Shown here piece by piece: positions 27,023-34,993 of a stretch of 50,601 nt of DNA; the stretch's first letter is position 1, and each line of letters starts with the position of its first letter. The position numbers and the translations under genes are program-made. The stretch lies in the NCBI GenBank assembly GCA_041746135.1, contig JBGTHQ010000020.1, positions 1 to 50,601 on the forward strand, read 5' to 3'. A model generated the notes under the pieces. The model saw nothing but the letters and a program-made list of their open reading frames with translations. It did not search any database and had not been told where the DNA came from. This stretch comes from Alg239-R122 sp041746135. Its GTDB lineage: Bacteria > Pseudomonadota > Alphaproteobacteria > Sphingomonadales > Sphingomonadaceae.

Positions 27023-28300
27023 TTAATTCGCAAAAATGCTGCGTCCCGCATAGCGCGCGCTGTTACCCAATTGCTCTTCGATACGGATCAGCTGGTTATA
27101 TTTGGCTAGCCGGTCGGAGCGTGCTAGGCTGCCCGTCTTTATCTGCCCGCAATTTGTCGCAACAGCAAGATCGGCAATGGTCGCATCTTCGGTCTCGCCC
27201 GAACGATGCGACATTACGGCGGTGTAATTCTTGCGGTGCGCCATAGTAACGGCTTCGAGCGTTTCGGTAAGCGTGCCTATCTGGTTGACCTTGACCAGCA
27301 GACTATTGGCCAGGCCTTTCTCGAATCCCATGGCTAAGCGTTTAGGATTGGTCACGAACAAATCGTCGCCGACCAGTTGTATGGCATCGCCTACGGCAGC
27401 GGTAATTGCGGCCCAGCCTTCGAAATCGTCTTCCGACATGCCATCTTCGATCGATCGGATCGGATATTGCCGCGTCAGGTCGGCGAGATAATCGGACATT
27501 TGCGCGGGCGTCAGCGATTTTCCCTCACCCACCATTTCATATTTACCGTCTTTGAAAAATTCGGTAGCGGCACAGTCGAGCGCCAACACCACCTCGTCAC
27601 CGACCTTAAACCCCGCCTGTTCGACAGATGCCATAATGAAATCGAGCGCTGCGGTGGTGGACGACAAGTTGGGCGCGAAGCCGCCCTCGTCGCCAACGGC
27701 GGTAGCGAGACCCTTATCGGACAGACCTTTTTTGAGGGTGTGGAATATTTCCGAACCCCAGCGCACGGCTTCGGACAAACTGTCGGCACCCACCGGCATC
27801 ACCATAAATTCCTGGAAGTCGATCGGATTGTCGGCATGCTCGCCCCCGTTGATAATATTCATCATCGGTACGGGCAGGAGATGCGCGCCGACGCCGCCGA
27901 TATAACTGTAGAGCGGCAGACCGCGTGCATCGGCAGCGGCCTTGGCGACCGCCAAGCTGACCCCCAGGATCGCGTTGGCGCCCAAGCGTTCCTTGTTCTC
28001 ACTGCCATCCAGCTCGATCATCACCTCATCGATATCGCGCTGGTCCTCGGCATCCAGTCCGACAATAGTTTCGAAAATCTCGTCATTGACTGCCGCGACA
28101 GCTTTGAGAACGCCTTTGCCCATATAACGCGTCTTGTCTCCATCGCGCAACTCGACCGCTTCGTAAGCGCCGGTTGACGCACCTGACGGCACGGCAGCGC
28201 GTCCAAAGCTCCCATCTTCCAGCAGAACATCTACCTCGACCGTCGGATTGCCCCGGCTATCCAAAATTTCGCGGGCGTGAAGGTCCATTATTGCGGTCAT
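27023..28300 (-). CDS. eno: Enolase
   Basis: This 425-residue enolase interconverts 2-phosphoglycerate and phosphoenolpyruvate. The ATG at 28300 is correct: AAGGA sits about 7 bases upstream and the protein then opens with MTAIMDLHAREILDSRGNPTVEVDV. Upstream in-frame starts (to 28390) would add unrelated residues. Visible motifs are the flexible loop GASTGAYEAVELRDGD, the magnesium ligands (ALDCAATEF, SIEDGMSEDDF, LVGDDLFVTN), the catalytic Lys region NSLLVKVNQIGTLTE and the signature SHRSGETED. The length is standard. It is the first gene of the eno-ftsB-pdhA-pdhB series. Confidence 0.98.
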   Translation of the reverse strand: MTAIMDLHAREILDSRGNPTVEVDVLLEDGSFGRAAVPSGASTGAYEAVELRDGDKTRYMGKGVLKAVAAVNDEIFETIVGLDAEDQRDIDEVMIELDGSENKERLGANAILGVSLAVAKAAADARGLPLYSYIGGVGAHLLPVPMMNIINGGEHADNPIDFQEFMVMPVGADSLSEAVRWGSEIFHTLKKGLSDKGLATAVGDEGGFAPNLSSTTAALDFIMASVEQAGFKVGDEVVLALDCAATEFFKDGKYEMVGEGKSLTPAQMSDYLADLTRQYPIRSIEDGMSEDDFEGWAAITAAVGDAIQLVGDDLFVTNPKRLAMGFEKGLANSLLVKVNQIGTLTETLEAVTMAHRKNYTAVMSHRSGETEDATIADLAVATNCGQIKTGSLARSDRLAKYNQLIRIEEQLGNSARYAGRSIFAN

Positions 28301-28336
28301 GAGGATATCCTTGTTAAAAGTGCCGTAAAGGAAATT

Positions 28337-28361
28337 GGAACATTTACATGTCTTGCACGCT
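28337..28361 (+). promoter_or_regulatory. Possible EcfG-type promoter (one mismatch) for the YqjD/YqjE-like cluster
   Basis: GGAAC (28337-28341), exactly 16 bases, then CGCT (28358-28361), where the consensus is CGTT. It points towards the membrane-protein cluster that begins at 28523, giving a leader of about 150 bases. The distance and spacing fit, but one defined base is wrong. It also overlaps the enolase upstream region. Confidence 0.35.
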
Positions 28362-28522
28362 CTATAAGCACGCGTGTTTGTTGGCAACATGGCAATAGTA
28401 CAGTCGCAATATAATAAATCGACTCAAAATTCACTTGAAAATGCCTGCAAAAACGTCAATTTGAAATCCAATTTCAGAATTTCGATCTGTCTGACATGCG
28501 GACATTTATAGGAGGAATAATT

Positions 28523-29101
28523 ATGGAAAACGACACCAATCCGGATACTGGTAAAGCTACCGATATCGGTATGAACACCAATTCTACAGTTTCATCTACA
28601 TCTCGTAAGACAAAGACCGCCAAGCAAAAGCCCGCGGCAGCGGCCAAAAAGACTGCGGCAGCGCGCAAGACTGCAAAGACGCCAATCGAAAATTCGATAC
28701 CGAAAAATACAGTCGCGAAAATGAAATCGGCGGCACATGAAAATAAAGATTTCAAATCCCAAGCCCGTGACAAAGCTGGTGATGCCAAGCATAAAGCGGG
28801 CAATTACGCAAATGACGCTAAAGCACGAACTGGCGAGGCCTTCCGCAGCCTCGGTAAGGTCATTGCCGATACCGCTTCCGTTATTGATGATAATCTAGGC
28901 GAGCGTTATGGAAATTACGCCCGTACAGCCAGCGGCAAGGTCAGCGATTTCGGCGATACGATTGAGAGAAAAGATTTTGGGGAGCTAGGCTCTGATACAC
29001 GCGATTTTGTCAAGAAAAGCCCGGGTGTCGCGATCGGTATAGCCGCAGTGGCCGGCTTTATGCTGACCCGCATGTTCAGGTCCGGCTCGGACAAGAGCTG
29101 A
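28523..29101 (+). CDS. YqjD/DUF883-like tail-anchored protein with Lys/Ala-rich N-terminus
   Basis: This 192-residue protein starts at the ATG at 28523, with a strong GGAGGA 6 bases before it. Residues 25-60 are a Lys/Ala/Thr repeat-like stretch (KTAKQKPAAAAKKTAAARKTAKTP), likely disordered and nucleic-acid- or membrane-surface-binding. A long amphipathic helical part follows (70-165). The end is a glycine-containing transmembrane helix (about 167-184, SPGVAIGIAAVAGFMLTRM) plus a short basic tail. This layout is like E. coli YqjD/ElaB (DUF883), stationary-phase proteins that bind ribosomes at the inner membrane. It heads a four- or five-gene cluster. Confidence 0.78.
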   Translation: MENDTNPDTGKATDIGMNTNSTVSSTSRKTKTAKQKPAAAAKKTAAARKTAKTPIENSIPKNTVAKMKSAAHENKDFKSQARDKAGDAKHKAGNYANDAKARTGEAFRSLGKVIADTASVIDDNLGERYGNYARTASGKVSDFGDTIERKDFGELGSDTRDFVKKSPGVAIGIAAVAGFMLTRMFRSGSDKS

Positions 29102-29112
29102 AGCCCGGATAT

Positions 29113-29550
29113 ATGACACACATGAATGAAATTCCTGACCCGGTAAGTCCTCAGGACTTGCCGGGTCAAACTATTCCCGACGTAAATCGCAATCCGGAAG
29201 ATATGGCTGCGCGCCAGACATTGTCTGGCGAATTGCGCGGGCTGGTCGATGATTTTCAAAAAGTAATTGAAACGGAAATCGATTTTCATATGGCGCGCCT
29301 GTCGTTCACGGTTAGCGAAACCAAGCATATATCGGTGTTGATGGTCGGCGTAGGAGTTTTTGGTAGCGTTGCCGTCATGGCGCTGGTGTTGGGTCTTTTG
29401 ATCGCCCTGATCCCGATTTATGGCCCGTGGATTGCCATTGCCATCGTAACGCTGGCTTGTCTGGCGATTGCGGCGCTGTGCTTTTTTCTGGCCACTTGGA
29501 AGATGCGGCGGATACAATCGCTGTTCCGCGGCGGCAAGGAGGAAGATTAA
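29113..29550 (+). CDS. YqjE-like phage-holin-family membrane protein (PF07332 type)
   Basis: This 145-residue protein resembles the YqjE/holin superfamily III group. It has a polar N-terminus, an amphipathic helix (ELRGLVDDFQKVIETEIDFHMARL, about 40-63) and two transmembrane helices (about 76-100 and 104-130). A basic cytoplasmic tail follows. Despite the family name there is no endolysin or phage gene nearby. In E. coli yqjE follows yqjD, as here. Its stop overlaps the next start (TAATG). The function is unknown; a membrane stress role is inferred from the neighbours. Confidence 0.82.
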   Translation: MTHMNEIPDPVSPQDLPGQTIPDVNRNPEDMAARQTLSGELRGLVDDFQKVIETEIDFHMARLSFTVSETKHISVLMVGVGVFGSVAVMALVLGLLIALIPIYGPWIAIAIVTLACLAIAALCFFLATWKMRRIQSLFRGGKEED

Positions 29551-29843
29551 TGGCCCATAATTTCGATAATCTTCGTGGCAAAAAAGTCCGTAAGAAACTG
29601 GCATGGGTTCACCTTAAGGAATCTGCGGCTCATGCTAAGCAACGTTTTACTTTTGCGAACCTGGCGCATGAAGCGGCGGACAAGATACATAAAGTTGGGA
29701 CGATAGTTGCCGACGAAACGATCGATTTCACCAAAAAGAACAAATGGTCGATTATCGGCATTGGCGCCGTGGCCGGACTGTTTATAGCCCGCAAACCTAT
29801 TACGAAATTCGTGGAGGATCTGCGCGATCCAGATCAATTTTGA
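29550..29843 (+). CDS. Small membrane-anchored protein, unknown function
   Basis: This 97-residue product starts at the ATG at 29550, which overlaps the stop of the holin-family gene as TAATG. An N-terminal basic region (NLRGKKVRKKLAWVHLKES) precedes an amphipathic helix and one predicted membrane helix (about 67-83, WSIIGIGAVAGLFIARK). The GIGAVAGLFIARK ending is strikingly similar to the GIAAVAGFMLTRM ending of the first protein of the cluster, suggesting shared ancestry or function. It has no known domain. The place in the cluster makes it a likely partner of the YqjE-like protein, in the way that yqjK is in E. coli. Confidence 0.72.
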   Translation: MAHNFDNLRGKKVRKKLAWVHLKESAAHAKQRFTFANLAHEAADKIHKVGTIVADETIDFTKKNKWSIIGIGAVAGLFIARKPITKFVEDLRDPDQF

Positions 29844-29867
29844 ATATGATGGATAAAAGGAGCGGAC

Positions 29868-30233
29868 ATGAGTGAAAGATTGAGAAAAGCCGGGCATGCT
29901 TCTCGCCGGGCGCTGGAACAAGCCAAAACGCAATCGGGGCATATGCTGGGCCGGGCTCTCGACAAGTCTGCCGATATTACCGATGCGGCCGGCACTAAAA
30001 GCCGCGCGCTTGTCGGCCGGGCCAGCGACGGCGGCAAACAGGCGCTGAGCCATATTGAAGAACATCCGTTGCGGTATATCGCAACCGGTGTAGTCTTGGG
30101 TCTGGTCGTCGGAGCATTGCTTCCAAAATTCCGTAACGAAGACAAGCTGGTTTCCAAAGTCGGGCAGATTTTTAGCGACAGTGTGCAGAAAATTGCAGAT
30201 GCGGCCGCCGATGCACTAAAACCGGACGAGTAA
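29868..30233 (+). CDS. Small DUF883-like membrane protein
   Basis: The 121-residue protein is mostly amphipathic helix rich in Ala, Lys, Arg and Gln (1-65), followed by HPLRYIATGVVLGLVVGALLP (about 64-88), which resembles the end-anchor of YqjD/ElaB-type proteins, and then another helix of about 30 residues. AAAGGAGCGG lies upstream of the ATG. It is the fourth member of the same-strand cluster, 24 bases after the preceding gene. The function is unknown. A role in membrane attachment of cytoplasmic components is a guess from the family. Confidence 0.75.
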   Translation: MSERLRKAGHASRRALEQAKTQSGHMLGRALDKSADITDAAGTKSRALVGRASDGGKQALSHIEEHPLRYIATGVVLGLVVGALLPKFRNEDKLVSKVGQIFSDSVQKIADAAADALKPDE

Positions 30234-30287
30234 CCGGTGCGTTTGCCCAACGGCACACATTTTTTACATGATTTTAGGTGATATATT

Positions 30288-30518
30288 ATGGGCAAGTTGC
30301 ATCTGGTTATGGGCGGACGGGTTTCGGATCCAAGGGGCCGGGATTTTATCGAACTGGGCAAAATGGATCTGGTTGGCATCTATCCTAGTTATGAGGAAGC
30401 CGAAGACGCATGGCGCACCAAGGCGCAACAGACCGTCGACGATGCGGAAATGAAATATGTTATTGTCCATCTTCACAAGCTAATGGAGCCTGAACTGGAC
30501 GGCATCACCAAAGCTTAA
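30288..30518 (+). CDS. DUF4170 domain protein
   Basis: This 76-residue cytosolic protein matches DUF4170, a small family confined mostly to Alphaproteobacteria: KLHLVMGGRVSDPRGRDF, DLVGIYPSYEEAEDAWRTKAQQTVDDAEMKYVIVHLHKLMEPE. The family has no established function. It lies 54 bases after the membrane cluster and is closed by a rho-independent hairpin, so it may be the last gene of that unit or have its own promoter. The length is complete. Confidence 0.85.
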   Translation: MGKLHLVMGGRVSDPRGRDFIELGKMDLVGIYPSYEEAEDAWRTKAQQTVDDAEMKYVIVHLHKLMEPELDGITKA

Positions 30519-30532
30519 ATCCACATATAAAA

Positions 30533-30560
30533 GGGCCGCCCGCGATCTGCAGGGCGGCCC
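30533..30560. terminator. Rho-independent terminator between DUF4170 gene and greA
   Basis: A perfect 9-bp GC stem (GGGCCGCCC with GGGCGGCCC) and 10-base loop. The T run after it is imperfect (CAATGTTTTG) on the plus strand; A/T-rich sequence lies on the other side too. It separates two convergent genes and may serve both. Confidence 0.75.
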
Positions 30561-30583
30561 CAATGTTTTGTTATACGCCGGAT

Positions 30584-31057
30584 TTAAATAAACTCTATTT
30601 TTTCGACCACATAAAATTTGTCGCCCGAAGGGACAGTCAGTTCAACTTCCTCGTCAACCAGCTTGCCGATCAGGGCGCGGCCCAGCGGACTGTTATAGCT
30701 GATTTTGCCGTTTTTGGCGTCGGCTTCGGCCTGACCCACCAGTTGGTATCTTACCGGCTTGTCGTTTTCATCCAGCAGAGTCACCGTCGCACCGAATACG
30801 ATCCTGTCACCCGACAATGTGGTGGGGTCGATAATCTGTGCGCGGCTGAGCTTGTCTTCCAGATCGCCAATTGTTGCCTCGACCTGGCCCTGCCGCTCTT
30901 TGGCGGCATGATATTCGGCATTTTCCGACAGATCGCCATGCGCGCGCGCTTCCTCGATCGCATCGACAATGCGCGGGCGCTCGGCTTTGAGAGCCTTGAG
31001 CTCAGCGGACATTTTATCATAGCCCTCTTGGAGCATGGGCATTTTTTCGACGGCCAT
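30584..31057 (-). CDS. greA: Transcription elongation factor GreA
   Basis: This 157-residue factor enters the secondary channel of RNA polymerase and stimulates cleavage of backtracked RNA. The N-terminal coiled coil (MLQEGYDKMSAELKALKAERPRI...) ends in the tip with DLSENAEYHAAKERQG, which contains the acidic pair (Asp, Glu) essential for cleavage. The C-terminal globular domain contains the S/G-P-LGRALIGK motif and ends in YVVEKIEF. The length matches GreA. It is expressed separately, about 100 bases after carB on the same strand. Confidence 0.97.
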   Translation of the reverse strand: MAVEKMPMLQEGYDKMSAELKALKAERPRIVDAIEEARAHGDLSENAEYHAAKERQGQVEATIGDLEDKLSRAQIIDPTTLSGDRIVFGATVTLLDENDKPVRYQLVGQAEADAKNGKISYNSPLGRALIGKLVDEEVELTVPSGDKFYVVEKIEFI

Positions 31058-31157
31058 AATGGCGATTCCTTCTAAACTATCAATAGCTTCCGCGGCATAA
31101 ATTCCGAAACGCGGGTCGCCGGTAAACGAACCGCAGGCTTAAGCAAAATTTCGGGGA

Positions 31158-34100
31158 TCAGGCTTGCGAACTGTTATAATAGTCCTGCAGCGGTTTAACT
31201 TCAAGCTCTTGCTTACGTAGCGCCGCAATTGCCTGTCCTACGGCCACGCTGGATGAGGCGGTGGTGAAATAGGGTACTTTCCCATGTACGGCCGATGCGC
31301 GAATCGATTGCGAGTCCTTATGACTCTGCCAGCCTTCCGTGGTGTTGAAGATCAACGCGATGTCGCCGTCCTTTATCCTGTCGACAATGTGCGGGCGGCC
31401 CTGCGCCACTTTATTGATCTGGGTGACATCAATCCCCTCGCCTGCAAGATATTTTGCGGTACCGTCGGTCGCCACAATATCGAATCCTATCTCCAGCAAT
31501 TGCTTCACGGCGGGCAGGATCACCGTTTTGTCGCTATCCTTGACTGACACGAATATCGTGCCGCTTTCGGGCAATATCATGTTCGCGGCAAGCTGCGATT
31601 TGGCGAAAGCGATCGGGAAACTGGCGTCAATCCCCATGACCTCGCCGGTCGATTTCATTTCCGGCGACAGGACCGGATCAATGCCGGGAAAACGTGCGAA
31701 GGGGAAAACCGCCTCTTTCACCGCGATATGATCGATATGGCGGTCGATAGCGGGCAGATCGGCCAGTTTTTCGCCCGCCATCACGCGCGCGGCGATTTTG
31801 GCGATCGGGCTGCCGATCGCTTTGGCTACGAACGGCACGGTGCGGCTGGCGCGCGGATTGACTTCGATCAGATAGACTTGGTTGTCCTTCACCGCGAACT
31901 GGATGTTCATCAGGCCATGGACTTTCAAGCCGTGTGCCAGCGCCACGGTCTGCCGCTCCATCTCGGTGATGATTTCGGATGGCAGGCTGTAGGGCGGAAT
32001 GGTGCACGCGCTGTCGCCGCTGTGCACACCGGCTTCCTCGATATGCTGCATCACGCCGGCAATGACGACGTCCTCGCCATCGCAAATTGCATCGACGTCG
32101 ACCTCGACCGCATCGCGCAGATACTGGTCGATCAATACGGGGCTGTCGCCCGACACCTGTACGGCGGTAATGATATAATCTTCGAGCTGCGCCGGGCTGT
32201 CGACAATTTCCATCGCACGCCCGCCCAGTACGTAGGAAGGGCGGATCAGCACGGGATAACCGATCCGTTCGGCCACGGCGAGCGCTTCCTCGCGGCTGCG
32301 GGCAATGCCGTTTTCGGGCTGCTGCAGCTTGAGCTTGTCGACCAGTTTGGCAAACCGTTCGCGGTCTTCGGCCAGATCGATGGCATCGGGTGATGTGCCC
32401 AAAATAGGAATGCCCGCATCTTCCAGCGCCTGCGCCAACTTGAGTGGAGTCTGTCCGCCAAATTGCACGATCACCCCGGCCAGCGTGCCGTTGGAGCGCT
32501 CAATGTCGAGTATCTCGAGCACGTCTTCGGCCGTCAGCGGTTCAAAATACAGCCGGTCTGACGTATCGTAATCGGTCGATACAGTTTCGGGGTTGCAGTT
32601 GATCATGATCGTCTCATACCCCTGCTCTTCCAGCGCGAAACATGCGTGACAGCAGCAATAGTCGAACTCGATCCCCTGCCCGATCCGGTTCGGCCCGCCG
32701 CCCAGGATCACAACTTTCTTGCGATCGGTGGGCTGCGATTCGCATTCGGGTGCGCCGAATATCGGCGTTTCATAGGTGGAATACATGTAAGGCGTCTTCG
32801 CCTCGAACTCCGCCGCGCAGGTATCGATCCGTTTGAACACAGGCCGCACGCCGAGTTTATGGCGCAATTTGCGCACTTCCTCCTCGCTGGTGGCACCGGC
32901 CATCGCCTGCAGGGCGTCATGTAGAAGCCCGCTCGACTTGGCCTGCGTTTCGCCCATACCGCCCGCAACATGCACCGAGCGCACCGCCAGCGTAGCGAGG
33001 CGCTTGTCGGAAAAACCCATGGATTTGAGACGTCGGAGGCCCGGCGCATCGATCGGCAGGCCATTTTCCATAATCTCCGCCTCGGCTGCGATAATCTCGG
33101 CGATCCGGTCGAGGAACCACGGGTCATAGGACGTGATATCGTGGATTTCGGCCACGGTAAAACCCTCGCGCATCGCCTGCGCTATATAGAGGATACGGTC
33201 GGGCGTCGGTTGCGACAGTGCTGCGACGATCTTGTCGCGCGTCACGCCTTCGAGTTCGGGTACGCGGTTGAAGCCGTCGAGCCCGGTTTCGAGGCCGCGC
33301 AGCGCCTTTTGTAGGCTTTCGTGAATATTGCGGCCGATCGCCATGACTTCGCCCACCGATTTCATCGCGGTGGAGAGCACAGGTTGAGCACCCTTGAATT
33401 TCTCGAATGCGAACCGCGGGATTTTAGTGACGATGTAATCGATGGTCGGTTCGAACGATGCCGGGGTCGCGCCGGTAATGTCGTTGTCGATCTCGTCAAG
33501 CGTATAGCCGACGGCCAGCTTTGCCGCGACCTTGGCGATCGGGAAGCCGGTTGCTTTTGATGCCAGCGCGGAGGAGCGAGACACGCGCGGGTTCATCTCG
33601 ATTACAATCAGGCGACCATCCTTAGGATTGACTGCGAACTGTACATTCGAGCCGCCTGTTTCGACGCCGATTTCACGCAGGCATGCGATACTTGCATTGC
33701 GCATGATCTGATATTCTTTGTCGGTCAGCGTCAGAGCGGGCGCGACGGTAATCGAATCACCGGTATGCACGCCCATCGGATCGACATTCTCGATCGAACA
33801 GATGATGATGCAATTGTCCGCCTTGTCGCGCACAACCTCCATCTCATACTCTTTCCAACCCAGCAGCGATTCCTCAATCAGCACTTCGGTAGTGGGTGAG
33901 GCATCGAGACCGCCAGTGACAATCGCGACGAATTCGTCCCGGTTATACGCGATGCCGCCGCCGGTGCCGCCCATGGTAAAGCTGGGCCGGATGATCGAGG
34001 GCAATCCGGTGCGTTCCAAAACTTGCAGCGCGTCGGGCAGGCTGTTGGCGATGCCGGAGCGGGCGGACTCGAGCCCGATCTTGTCCATCGCGTCGCGGAA

Positions 34101-34511
34101 CTTGATCCGGTCCTCCGCCTTGTCGATCGCCTCGGCATTCGCACCAATCAACTCGACATCGTATTTTTCCAGCACCCCGTCGCGGTCGAGCGTCAGCGCG
34201 GTGTTGAGCGCGGTCTGTCCGCCCATAGTCGGCAGGATGACGAGCTTGTCATCGGGCCGCAGCGCACGTTCCTTGGCAATGATCTTCTCGACGATTGCGG
34301 GCGTGATCGGCTCGACATAGGTCGCGTCGGCCATATCGGGATCGGTCATAATGGTCGCGGGGTTGGAATTGACCAGGATGATCCGGTACCCCTCCGCTTT
34401 CAGCGCCTTGCACGCCTGCGTCCCCGAATAGTCAAACTCGCACGCCTGTCCGATAATAATGGGGCCAGCGCCGATGATCAGAATGGATTTTATGTCAGTT
34501 CTTTTTGGCAT
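31158..34511 (-). CDS. carB: Carbamoyl phosphate synthase large subunit
   Basis: This 1117-residue subunit makes carbamoyl phosphate for pyrimidines and arginine. It has two homologous ATP-grasp halves: the first opens with SILIIGAGPIIIGQACEFDYSG, the second with VVILGGGPNRIGQGIEFDYCC. The C-terminal MGS-like regulatory domain (about 970-1100) ends the protein. The length is slightly above the E. coli form (1073). The start overlaps the stop of an unknown lipoprotein gene (TAATG) that sits between it and carA, so translation of carB depends on that gene in the message. Confidence 0.98.
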   Translation of the reverse strand: MPKRTDIKSILIIGAGPIIIGQACEFDYSGTQACKALKAEGYRIILVNSNPATIMTDPDMADATYVEPITPAIVEKIIAKERALRPDDKLVILPTMGGQTALNTALTLDRDGVLEKYDVELIGANAEAIDKAEDRIKFRDAMDKIGLESARSGIANSLPDALQVLERTGLPSIIRPSFTMGGTGGGIAYNRDEFVAIVTGGLDASPTTEVLIEESLLGWKEYEMEVVRDKADNCIIICSIENVDPMGVHTGDSITVAPALTLTDKEYQIMRNASIACLREIGVETGGSNVQFAVNPKDGRLIVIEMNPRVSRSSALASKATGFPIAKVAAKLAVGYTLDEIDNDITGATPASFEPTIDYIVTKIPRFAFEKFKGAQPVLSTAMKSVGEVMAIGRNIHESLQKALRGLETGLDGFNRVPELEGVTRDKIVAALSQPTPDRILYIAQAMREGFTVAEIHDITSYDPWFLDRIAEIIAAEAEIMENGLPIDAPGLRRLKSMGFSDKRLATLAVRSVHVAGGMGETQAKSSGLLHDALQAMAGATSEEEVRKLRHKLGVRPVFKRIDTCAAEFEAKTPYMYSTYETPIFGAPECESQPTDRKKVVILGGGPNRIGQGIEFDYCCCHACFALEEQGYETIMINCNPETVSTDYDTSDRLYFEPLTAEDVLEILDIERSNGTLAGVIVQFGGQTPLKLAQALEDAGIPILGTSPDAIDLAEDRERFAKLVDKLKLQQPENGIARSREEALAVAERIGYPVLIRPSYVLGGRAMEIVDSPAQLEDYIITAVQVSGDSPVLIDQYLRDAVEVDVDAICDGEDVVIAGVMQHIEEAGVHSGDSACTIPPYSLPSEIITEMERQTVALAHGLKVHGLMNIQFAVKDNQVYLIEVNPRASRTVPFVAKAIGSPIAKIAARVMAGEKLADLPAIDRHIDHIAVKEAVFPFARFPGIDPVLSPEMKSTGEVMGIDASFPIAFAKSQLAANMILPESGTIFVSVKDSDKTVILPAVKQLLEIGFDIVATDGTAKYLAGEGIDVTQINKVAQGRPHIVDRIKDGDIALIFNTTEGWQSHKDSQSIRASAVHGKVPYFTTASSSVAVGQAIAALRKQELEVKPLQDYYNSSQA

Positions 34512-34993
34512 TAGTTGCCCCGATTAAGTCGTTGAGCATCAGGATTGTTCATTAGATTCCTAAATGGCTCCTCATTTCCATGAGGAAATAGCTTTGATCT
34601 GTCATCTGCATGATAAACATTGAAATGTCGGGTGCTGGTTCGAAGGACGCATTTAACGACATCCTTATCTCGCGAGGACGATTTCGTTACGACGAACGTT
34701 CGATGAGTGATGTGATTCAAAACGACTGGTGCAATTTCCCCACAATTGCCATCTTTAGAGCCCTCAAGCTCTCCGTAGTTCGCGCCGACAAACTTCCCAA
34801 ACCCACCCCTAACCCCATCTGGAAACTCAAAGACCAGATATGGACCGTCGTAAGCCAACTCGTTTGGCGTTGTCATTGCAGTAGGTTCACTATCTTCTTC
34901 GTATTTTGTCGCAATCAGGATTTCATCATCGCTTTCACTCTGAGAACAAGCGGTGAGAATGTATAGCGACAGCGTTAACGATAGCTTGCGCAT
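34511..34993 (-). CDS. Unknown lipoprotein inserted between carA and carB
   Basis: This 160-residue product has a short lipoprotein signal (MRKLSLTLSLYILTAC, lipobox LTAC, Cys16). An acidic linker (SDDEILIATKYEEDSE) and a small globular part follow, with Cys84 and Cys115 that could form a disulfide. No known domain is recognised. The segment is clearly more AT-rich than carA and carB. Its start overlaps the carA stop and its stop overlaps the carB start, both as TAATG, so all three genes form one translationally coupled unit. Being exported, it cannot take part in carbamoyl phosphate synthesis directly. It is probably a late insertion. Confidence 0.85.
   Translation of the reverse strand: MRKLSLTLSLYILTACSQSESDDEILIATKYEEDSEPTAMTTPNELAYDGPYLVFEFPDGVRGGFGKFVGANYGELEGSKDGNCGEIAPVVLNHITHRTFVVTKSSSRDKDVVKCVLRTSTRHFNVYHADDRSKLFPHGNEEPFRNLMNNPDAQRLNRGN

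Noticed and set aside
29113..29550. Prophage remnant suggested by the holin-family protein
   Set aside because: No endolysin, integrase or structural phage gene is near; the YqjE relationship and neighbouring DUF883-like genes explain it better.
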